Origin: Bacteroidales bacterium
Lineage (GTDB): Bacteria; Bacteroidota; Bacteroidia; Bacteroidales; JALTDM01
DNA length: 15,202 nt
Reading direction: 5' to 3'
NCBI GenBank assembly: GCA_027073875.1
Contig: JALTEO010000427.1
Location: 1 to 15,202, forward strand
Positions within the stretch are counted from its first letter, which is position 1; every line of letters begins with the position of its first letter. The translations under genes and the position numbers were made by a program. Under the pieces are notes generated by a model, which had not been told where the DNA came from, ran no database searches, and saw only the letters and a list, made by a program, of their open reading frames with translations. Positions 7,726 through 12,775 of the stretch are shown here, piece by piece.

Positions 7726-7821
7726 GGGTAAGCTACTTATATCGCACCGCTCAACCATCGTACCCTTGCTTCCTTCCAGACCTGGGGGATTAGACAGGAG
7801 CTGGTCGTATAAGACTTACCC
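7726..7821 (-). ncRNA. ffs: Signal recognition particle RNA, small bacterial type (4.5S)
   Basis: Read on the minus strand, the transcript begins GGGTAAGTCTTAT and ends ATAAGTAGCTTACCC, so the two ends pair to form the closing stem. Near the apex it carries the conserved SRP core CAGGTCTGGAAGGAAGCA (the GGAAG-type tetraloop and Ffh-binding asymmetric loop), followed by AAGGGTA and the GCGGTGC segment. About 96 nucleotides is the expected size for the hairpin-type RNA that binds Ffh and targets membrane proteins. The 3' end is followed by ATTTTTTAATT, so the closing stem plus T-tract can serve as terminator. The ends are set by base pairing and could vary by a few bases. Confidence 0.9.
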
Positions 7822-7825
7822 GTGG

Positions 7826-7856
7826 CAAAATTACTACAAATATTTATCTGCACAAG
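7826..7856 (-). promoter_or_regulatory. Promoter of the SRP RNA
   Basis: On the minus strand, CTTG (7853-7856) lies 19 bases before TAATTTTG (7826-7833), an exact TAnnTTTG. The RNA 5' end predicted from pairing (7821) falls about five bases after the -7 element, as expected. The -33 element begins only four bases beyond the stop codon of the peptidase gene. Confidence 0.68.
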
Positions 7857-7859
7857 GAA

Positions 7860-9062
7860 TTATTTTAATTTTAATTTTTTTGCAATATCAGAAGGGATTG
7901 CTTCTTTATTAACCAAGATACCTGTTGTTTTAGCTTTCACAAAAGGTTCCGAGGCGTAGAAAAATCCTTTAAAAGGTGTTCCTTTAACACCCCAAGAATT
8001 TTTTACAATATAATATTTAGTTCCTTTTTGGTCGTGAGCAATTCCAACAATCTGCATACCATGATCATCTGTAGTTTGGTAGTTATCAAACCCTTCCTGA
8101 CGACTTTCCTGTGTTACGGTTTGTTCTTTTACAATATTGTTAAAACTATATAAATAGTGTAGTTTTTCTCTTCTATCCATATTTAACCACTTATCACTTT
8201 CTAAGTTAGCAACTTCATCAACTTTTTCATCGGGCAAAATTGCAATTCCGTTTTTCCACGAAAACCCCTTTTCACTGACATCAGATGCCCATGCTACAGA
8301 ATATCCTTTGTTAATTGCATTATCAATAATTGCTATCAAATCGTTGAGTGGAACATTATAATCTTGTCCTCCTTGCCAATTGTCCGGCAATTCAGGAACA
8401 AATTTCTCGTAAAAAGGATGATGTGTAAACGAAGAAATATCTACATAATTATCCATATTTAATCCCAAAGATTCCATAAAAGATTTCGGTGTATATTTCT
8501 TGCCTTTGTAAGTAAACTCTTTTGGATATTCACCAAGATAAGTATCTAAAATCTTGTCATAAGCATCGTGCCAAACCGGTGTTAACTTTTTGTTCGGATT
8601 TTCAACAATGGCTTTTACAAAATTTTCTAATACTTTATCCATCTCAGCATGAACGGGTTTATCTGTCCCATACTTCAACCCATCATAAACTTTTTCCGGC
8701 ACAATACCATATTTTCTTAGAACATATTCTACATCGTAAAATTCATTACCGGAACCAAAGTTCATGTGCCCATGAAGCCGGACATATTTTATTGCTTTAT
8801 CTGAGTATATATTTCTTACGACAAACATCTCGGATAAATCATATTCTCCCTTTCCCATACGCAACAATTCGGTTTCAAAAAAAGAAATTCCTGAAAAAGC
8901 CCAACAAGTACCAGAACGGTATTGATTTTTCACAGAAGTTGTTTTTACCCGTTTATCTGTTGTAAAGTGGTAAGCTTTAACAGAATCAACTTGTGCCTTT
9001 GCAGAAAACACAAGGGAAAATGCCATTACAATGGCTAGAAAAAAATTGGTAAATCGTTTCAT
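7860..9062 (-). CDS. Secreted C1B cysteine peptidase (bleomycin hydrolase/PepC-like)
   Basis: The 400-residue protein has a signal peptide (MKRFTNFFLAIVMAFSLVF, likely cleaved at AKA-Q24), so it is exported to the periplasm or beyond. The papain-type active site is complete: Q47 (oxyanion hole), C53 in RSGTCWAFSG, H334 in DDHGMQIVGIA and N355 in IVKNSWG. LSEMFVVRNIYSDKA and the long insert between Cys and His match the C1B bleomycin hydrolase/aminopeptidase C branch, which trims N-terminal residues from peptides. Cytosolic PepC enzymes are usually near 440-450 residues and leaderless, so this is a shorter exported variant of the kind common in Bacteroidota. It is followed by the SRP RNA promoter and preceded, 81 bases away, by a peptide-binding-like lipoprotein on the same strand. 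A link in peptide scavenging is an inference. Confidence 0.9.
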   Translation of the reverse strand: MKRFTNFFLAIVMAFSLVFSAKAQVDSVKAYHFTTDKRVKTTSVKNQYRSGTCWAFSGISFFETELLRMGKGEYDLSEMFVVRNIYSDKAIKYVRLHGHMNFGSGNEFYDVEYVLRKYGIVPEKVYDGLKYGTDKPVHAEMDKVLENFVKAIVENPNKKLTPVWHDAYDKILDTYLGEYPKEFTYKGKKYTPKSFMESLGLNMDNYVDISSFTHHPFYEKFVPELPDNWQGGQDYNVPLNDLIAIIDNAINKGYSVAWASDVSEKGFSWKNGIAILPDEKVDEVANLESDKWLNMDRREKLHYLYSFNNIVKEQTVTQESRQEGFDNYQTTDDHGMQIVGIAHDQKGTKYYIVKNSWGVKGTPFKGFFYASEPFVKAKTTGILVNKEAIPSDIAKKLKLK

Positions 9063-9087
9063 TGTATTTTTTTTAAATTATTTTTAG

Positions 9088-9114
9088 CAAAATAAATAAA
9101 AAAAAGAATACAAA
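9088..9114 (-). promoter_or_regulatory. Weak candidate promoter for the C1B peptidase
   Basis: On the minus strand, TTTG (9111-9114) precedes TTATTTTG (9088-9095; one mismatch to TAnnTTTG). The spacing is 15 bases, shorter than in the other promoters of this window. The surroundings are T-rich, so chance agreement is likely enough to keep confidence low. Confidence 0.25.
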
Positions 9115-9143
9115 AATAAGATTAGAAAGAAATCAGGAAATTT

Positions 9144-10175
9144 TTATTTATCTTTTTGAAAATAAACTATTGATAAATCAAGGTATGACATTGCATTAGA
9201 ATAAAAATTTATCACTCTGCTTGAATAAATATCCTGCAAGTTATCCCCTGCTGACGACACAATAAATTTTGGTTCTTTCGACTCAACAACATCGATATTT
9301 TGTTCCAAAAACTTCAATAAATCATTATTATTCAATCCAAGAACAATATCTAATTTCCCGTCCTGAAGTAATTTCAATTCTTTTTCCCTAGAAGGAACAA
9401 ATGAAATTAACACATTAGAAATATAAGGATAATATTTTCCGGAATTGTCCTGCAAATAATAATAAGGATTATATACTAACATCATCGATGTTGGATTTGT
9501 TTCCGGTTGTTTCGTTAAAAAGTAAGGTCCCGATCCGATAAAACATTCTTCTTTCAGCTTTTGATATGCTTTGTGTGAAAAAATAGAAGCAGACGGCAAA
9601 GCCAATACATCTAAAATCGGGAAATTTTTATCTTCAATCGAAATTTGCAAAGTAGAATCATCAACAGCTTTAACACCTTCGATATCAAATTCTTTACTTA
9701 TTTTCGAGTGTGTATCATAATATTCTTTAGCACCTTTTATTTTGTACATTAGACTAAAAAAATTCTTATTCCCCGATAATTTCGTACATAAATATTGAAA
9801 AGTAAACAAAATATCATCAATCGTTAACTTTTCCGGTCTATTATTAAATACGGGATTTGCATTAAAATAAATATCGGTATTTAGATGAAAAGTATAAACT
9901 GTTCCTGTCTCGTCTTTTTCCCAACTTTTAGCAATTGCCGGTTGAATATTCAAATTCTTGGAGTTATAGGTAACTAAACCATCATATAATTGTGTAACAA
10001 TTTGTGACGACACCTTATCATTAACAGATGGCGGGAAAAGTGTTTGATAGCTATTTTGGAAATTTATCGATAAAGTATCTGTAACAGATTTTGTATGTTT
10101 TTCTATTACTCTCTGGGTACATCCATAAAACAACAACAATATAACAATCAAAGCATTAGATAATACGACCTTCAT
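9144..10175 (-). CDS. Peptide-binding-like lipoprotein (SBP family 5), internally shortened
   Basis: The 343-residue product starts with a lipoprotein signal whose lipobox FYGC places the lipidated cysteine at 19. Residues 55-280 follow the family 5 extracellular solute-binding (DppA/OppA) pattern: IVTQLYDGLVTYN, AIAKSWEKDETGTVYTFHL, the KLTIDDILFTF segment, FIGSGPYFL (212-220) and LKLLQDGKLDIVLGL (268-281). Family members are normally about 500-600 residues. Here, after EPKFIVSS (about 301-308), the sequence passes straight to NLQDIYSSRVINFY and SYLDLSIVYF, which resemble the very C-terminus of Bacteroidota homologues. Some 200 residues of the second lobe therefore appear to be missing in frame, near 9240-9260. 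Ligand binding may be lost or changed. No permease or ATPase gene is adjacent. It is divergent from the gene at 10288, and a palindrome lies in the shared promoter region. Confidence 0.8.
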   Translation of the reverse strand: MKVVLSNALIVILLLFYGCTQRVIEKHTKSVTDTLSINFQNSYQTLFPPSVNDKVSSQIVTQLYDGLVTYNSKNLNIQPAIAKSWEKDETGTVYTFHLNTDIYFNANPVFNNRPEKLTIDDILFTFQYLCTKLSGNKNFFSLMYKIKGAKEYYDTHSKISKEFDIEGVKAVDDSTLQISIEDKNFPILDVLALPSASIFSHKAYQKLKEECFIGSGPYFLTKQPETNPTSMMLVYNPYYYLQDNSGKYYPYISNVLISFVPSREKELKLLQDGKLDIVLGLNNNDLLKFLEQNIDVVESKEPKFIVSSAGDNLQDIYSSRVINFYSNAMSYLDLSIVYFQKDK

Positions 10176-10191
10176 TTAATTACATTAAAAA

Positions 10192-10205
10192 TATCTTGCA
10201 AGATA
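10192..10205. promoter_or_regulatory. 14-base palindrome in divergent promoter region
   Basis: TATCTTGCAAGATA is perfectly self-complementary. It lies 17 bases upstream of the lipoprotein start (10175). On the minus strand its TATCTTG resembles a -7 box, with TTTG (10223-10226) 17 bases further upstream, so a bound regulator could block that promoter. An operator role is an inference from position. Confidence 0.45.
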
Positions 10206-10234
10206 AATTTTTTTCTGTTATTCAAAGAATTTTT

Positions 10235-10265
10235 TTTGATATTTAAAAAATTGGTATTACATTCG
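10235..10265 (+). promoter_or_regulatory. Bacteroidota-type promoter for the secreted protein at 10288
   Basis: TTTG at 10235-10238 and TACATTCG at 10258-10265 (one mismatch to TAnnTTTG) are exactly 19 bases apart. Transcription would begin near 10270, about 18 bases before the ATG. Confidence 0.5.
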
Positions 10266-10287
10266 TACATTCAAAATTTTTAGAAAA

Positions 10288-11079
10288 ATGAAGCGTATTG
10301 TCTTTATTATAGCCGCTGTAACCCTTGCAATTGCTCAGTCTTGGGCATCTGGAGATATTGTTTTAAATGGCGTTTTCCAAGGAAAAAACTTATATGTCAT
10401 GAATCCTTTTGCCTCTTCGGGAATTGGTTTTTGTGTCTATGAGGTTTCTGTTAACGGAAAAGTTACCACAGACGAGATAAATTCAAGTGCTTTTGAAATT
10501 GATTTATCTGTTTTTCAATTTAAAATTGGAGATAAAGTATCCATTGAAATTAAACATAAAGAGAATTGCTCTCCAAAAATACTCAATGCTGAAGTACTTA
10601 AACCAACAAGTACTTTTACCATTGCTTCCATGAACATAGATAACGATAAAGTATTCAAATGGACATCAAAGGGAGAATCCGGTTCATTACCTTTTATAGT
10701 AGAACAGTATCGTTGGAATAAGTGGATTAAAGTAGGAACGGTTGAAGGCAAAGGGACACCGGGAATTAATAGTTACTCAATTACTGTTCATCCACATTCA
10801 GGCAATAATAAATTCCGTGTTAAACAAATTGATTTCACCAAAAGACCACATTATTCTGAAGAACTGACCTATAAATCAAAAACACCACCTGTGTCATTCA
10901 CGCCTAAAAAAGTGGAAAATGAAATTACTTTCACCAGTCCAACACTTTACGAGATTTACGATTATTACGGCAATATTGTAAAAAAAGGATTTGGTGATAA
11001 AATCGACTGTTCAGGGTTGAAAAAAGGTGATTATTTCTTGAATTTTGACAACAAAATGGAAACTTTTAAGAAAAAATAA
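10288..11079 (+). CDS. Secreted protein of unknown function with T9SS-like C-terminal tail
   Basis: I do not recognise this 263-residue protein. It has a clear signal peptide (MKRIVFIIAAVTLAIAQSWA, likely cleaved after A20). The body reads as beta-rich, with GDIVLNGVFQGKNLYVMNPF near the start, an Ile/Val/Lys alternating strand pattern at 75-100, and FKWTSKGESGSLPFIVEQYR in the middle, like fibronectin- or Ig-type sandwiches. The last 45 residues (TLYEIYDYYGNIVKKGFG, then CSGLKKGDYFLNFDN, ending FKKK) match the spacing of the second half of type A T9SS sorting domains (IYDxxGxxV, then LxxGxYFL), but lack the usual YPNP start. It may be an atypical T9SS substrate, or a periplasmic protein with only superficial likeness. 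It is monocistronic, divergent from the shortened substrate-binding protein, and followed by a tRNA promoter with no obvious terminator. Confidence 0.85.
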   Translation: MKRIVFIIAAVTLAIAQSWASGDIVLNGVFQGKNLYVMNPFASSGIGFCVYEVSVNGKVTTDEINSSAFEIDLSVFQFKIGDKVSIEIKHKENCSPKILNAEVLKPTSTFTIASMNIDNDKVFKWTSKGESGSLPFIVEQYRWNKWIKVGTVEGKGTPGINSYSITVHPHSGNNKFRVKQIDFTKRPHYSEELTYKSKTPPVSFTPKKVENEITFTSPTLYEIYDYYGNIVKKGFGDKIDCSGLKKGDYFLNFDNKMETFKKK

Positions 11080-11094
11080 TTTTCTAAATTCTTA

Positions 11095-11124
11095 TTTCCA
11101 TTTCATTTATTCTTATTATTTTTG
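11095..11124 (+). promoter_or_regulatory. Candidate promoter for the tRNA-Ser genes
   Basis: TTTC (11095-11098) and TATTTTTG (11117-11124, a full TAnnTTTG match) are separated by 18 bases. Transcription would start near 11130, about 16 bases before the mature tRNA 5' end. Confidence 0.5.
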
Positions 11125-11145
11125 CAACGCTTTAGCAAGTTCTCC

Positions 11146-11238
11146 GGAGAGATGGGTGAGTGGCTGAAACCACCGGTTTGCTAAACCGGCGTACTGTGAA
11201 TAACGGTACCGCGGGTTCGAATCCCGCTCTCTCCGCCA
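11146..11238 (+). tRNA. tRNA-Ser(GCU)
   Basis: The acceptor stem GGAGAGA (11146-11152) pairs with TCTCTCC (11228-11234), with G as discriminator and an encoded CCA (11236-11238). The anticodon arm CCGGT-TTGCTAA-ACCGG places GCT at 11180-11182 (reads AGC/AGU). A long variable arm (GTACTG...CGGTAC) and the T arm GCGGGTTCGAATCCCGC complete a class II serine tRNA. Confidence 0.95.
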
Positions 11239-11247
11239 AAATGAATA

Positions 11248-11271
11248 GGAAGGCAGATGCCTTCTTTTTTT
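11248..11271 (+). terminator. Rho-independent terminator after tRNA-Ser(GCU)
   Basis: GAAGGC (11249-11254), loop AGAT, GCCTTC (11259-11264), then seven T residues. It would end the first tRNA transcript, implying that the second tRNA has its own promoter or depends on readthrough. Confidence 0.8.
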
Positions 11272-11295
11272 GTTCTTACCATAATATATTATAAC

Positions 11296-11385
11296 GGAGG
11301 AATGCCGGAGTGGTCGAACGGGGCTGACTCGAAATCAGTTGTCCTGCTTTTCGTGGGACCGGGGGTTCGAATCCCTCTTCCTCCG
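11296..11385 (+). tRNA. tRNA-Ser(CGA)
   Basis: The acceptor GGAGGAA (11296-11302) pairs with TTCCTCC (11378-11384), with discriminator G at 11385 followed by CTG, so CCA is not encoded. The anticodon loop CTCGAAA gives CGA at 11330-11332, reading UCG. The long variable arm (GTCCTGC...GTGGGAC) and T arm (GGGGGTTCGAATCCCTC) fit tRNA-Ser. Confidence 0.94.
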
Positions 11386-11390
11386 CTGTA

Positions 11391-11597
11391 ATGGATTTTC
11401 ATTTTTACCACAATACAATAAGCAGAAAAATGCTAAAGTAATTAAAAGAGCTTACTGAAGCTAATATCATAATTACCGATGATTACCGTACAGTAAAAGT
11501 TATCGATAGATTCTTAATAATAAAAAGATTAGCACAAAAAAAAGGAAGCCCATCAACTCCCATCTTTTACAAATTATTTCTTTGGAGAAAATCCTAA
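11391..11597 (+). pseudogene. Possible relic of a small gene, one internal stop
   Basis: From the ATG at 11391 the frame stays open for 69 codons to TAA (11595-11597), except for one TAA at 11439-11441. The first part reads MDFHFYHNTISRKMLK. The second includes ELTEANIIITDDYRTVKVID and ends FYKLFLWRKS. The LKELTEANIIITDDYR stretch has the look of a winged-helix segment, but I cannot name a family. The ATG lies only five bases beyond the tRNA-Ser(CGA). Chance is the main alternative, since the frame is short. Confidence 0.22.
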
Positions 11598-11632
11598 AAT
11601 ATCACTAATGATAGAAAATTACTATAAGTTAA

Positions 11633-11690
11633 CCCGCTTTATTCATACAAGAAAGTAATAAATTGTATGAATGTACGATGAATAAAGGGG
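11633..11690. repeat. Two mutually exclusive hairpins
   Basis: ATTCATACAA (11641-11650) pairs perfectly with TTGTATGAAT (11663-11672). The overlapping CTTTATTCAT (11637-11646) pairs perfectly with ATGAATAAAG (11678-11687), extended by CCC/GGG (11633-11635 with 11688-11690) across one bulged G. Both use bases 11641-11646, so only one can form at a time. The purpose is unknown. Confidence 0.6.
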
Positions 11691-11703
11691 AGGGCAAAGT
11701 GGG

Positions 11704-11765
11704 AAATCCCGATTTAGAAATACCCAAATCCGGGATTTTGTAAAATTCCAAATTTGGGTATTTCT
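11704..11765. repeat. Interleaved inverted repeats (pseudoknot topology)
   Basis: AGAAATACCCAAAT (11716-11729) has a perfect 14-base reverse complement at 11752-11765. AAATCCCG (11704-11711) has a perfect eight-base reverse complement at 11731-11738. The order is left arm 2, left arm 1, right arm 2, right arm 1, so the pairs cross. Shorter palindromes are nested within: AAATCCGGGATTT (11726-11738) and CCAAATTTGG (11748-11757). It lies 32 bases past the porP stop codon. Confidence 0.75.
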
Positions 11766-11796
11766 TAATAGTAGAAAATTCCGTGAATTTTTGGGG

Positions 11797-12726
11797 TTAA
11801 AATGAACTTCCTCCACTTTCAGTCTCTCCCAAGTTATATCCAAGCATTATCTCGTGTGTCCCAAATGTGTAGCTGCTAATATTTGAAAACTGATAATCAA
11901 AAGCATAGCCAAAAACCATATGCTTATATTTGGCTCCAATCATGGCTATCACTGAATGCCTCATATTTTTGTAAATCCCTGTCCTGTATGATAAGCCAAA
12001 CCAATAATTCTTTTTATAATAAGCTTTTGCATTTAAATCAAAATCTACCGGTGTGCTGGCTGTCATTTTTATCAATGAAGAGGGCTCAATATCTATCTCT
12101 TTTGTAACTTTAAATTTATAACCTCCCATAATAAAATAATGACGCTGCAAGATATTATTTGTCGCATCTAAATTATCAAACTTTACTTTGGATTCTATCA
12201 ATTGATTTGCCGAAGCTCCAAAAAAGAATTCATCGTTATGCCAGTAAGCTCCAAAGTTAGCATCGGGAACAAGAGCACTTTCTTTAGCATAAGCTATTGA
12301 GGGATCATTGGCATCGGTCACAATGGCATCTGTACTATTAAAGGAATACTGAAAAAGCATAAAGGACAAGCCCAATGCTAATTTTGAGTCCCACAAGTCC
12401 AAATCTAAAATATAAGCATATGAACCTTGTATGCCTACTTTTGAATTCATCCCAAAACGATCTGAAAAAATACAACCGCCTACTCCCATATTTTTATCTC
12501 CAAATAAATAATGCCCGCTTAATGTTTGGGTAGAGGGTGTTCCTTCTATCCCTACCCATTGTTGCCGTGCGGTAAGCCGTATCGGAATATAATCTTCACT
12601 GCCTGCAAGGGCCGGATTCAACAAAAACTTATTATTCATATACTGACTGTACATAGGTAACTGCTGGGAAAAAACCATATTCGTAATCAGTAAACTGATA
12701 ATCGATAATAATATTACTTTTTTCAT
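11797..12726 (-). CDS. PorP/SprF family T9SS-associated outer-membrane protein
   Basis: The 309-residue product has a signal peptide (MKKVILLSIISLLITNMVFS, cleaved before Q21). It then shows the family hallmark QLPMYSQYMNNKFLLNPALAGS (21-43) and ARQQWVGIEGTPSTQTLSGH, followed by alternating amphipathic strands of an outer-membrane beta-barrel (MGVGGCIFSDRFG, FGAYWHNDEFFFGASANQLI, GYNLGE near the end). The length is normal for PorP/SprF proteins. In Flavobacterium johnsoniae, SprF is needed for surface attachment of the SprB adhesin, and such genes usually sit next to a substrate with a gliding-motility (type B) C-terminal domain. That is the arrangement here: the gene follows the adhesin by 49 bases on the same strand, almost certainly in one operon. 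It probably anchors or helps export that specific partner. Confidence 0.92.
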   Translation of the reverse strand: MKKVILLSIISLLITNMVFSQQLPMYSQYMNNKFLLNPALAGSEDYIPIRLTARQQWVGIEGTPSTQTLSGHYLFGDKNMGVGGCIFSDRFGMNSKVGIQGSYAYILDLDLWDSKLALGLSFMLFQYSFNSTDAIVTDANDPSIAYAKESALVPDANFGAYWHNDEFFFGASANQLIESKVKFDNLDATNNILQRHYFIMGGYKFKVTKEIDIEPSSLIKMTASTPVDFDLNAKAYYKKNYWFGLSYRTGIYKNMRHSVIAMIGAKYKHMVFGYAFDYQFSNISSYTFGTHEIMLGYNLGETESGGSSF

Positions 12727-12775
12727 AATTATTTGTTTTTATCGTTAGTAGGAAAACTTTCGTTTCTCCTGTATA

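Larger units (their letters stand above)
11386..11796. other. Gene-poor gap between tRNA-Ser and porP
   Basis: These 411 bases lie downstream of both flanking transcription units, which converge here. The left half (11391-11597) holds a nonsense-interrupted open frame. The right half (11633-11765) is dense in inverted repeats, listed separately. No recognisable gene, tRNA fragment duplication or CRISPR repeat is seen, and no standard stem-plus-T-tract terminator for the porP transcript was found. Confidence 0.7.

Noticed and set aside
7724..7912. 62-codon open frame on the plus strand over the SRP RNA
   Set aside because: The sequence is explained by the SRP RNA on the minus strand, with its closing stem, conserved core and promoter. 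The frame has no protein-like features.
8522..8965. 147-codon open frame on the plus strand
   Set aside because: It lies wholly antisense to the C1B peptidase gene, whose catalytic motifs are clear. The translation is rich in His, Leu and Ser without any domain, as expected of a shadow frame.
11633..11765. Integron attC site or dif site
   Set aside because: No RYYYAAC/GTTRRRY core pair and no 11-6-11 Xer arm layout could be found. The repeats are perfect and crossing, unlike either site type.
11643..11843. 66-codon minus-strand frame crossing the end of porP and the inverted repeats
   Set aside because: It begins inside porP in another frame and its codons are dictated by the inverted repeats; there is no start signal.
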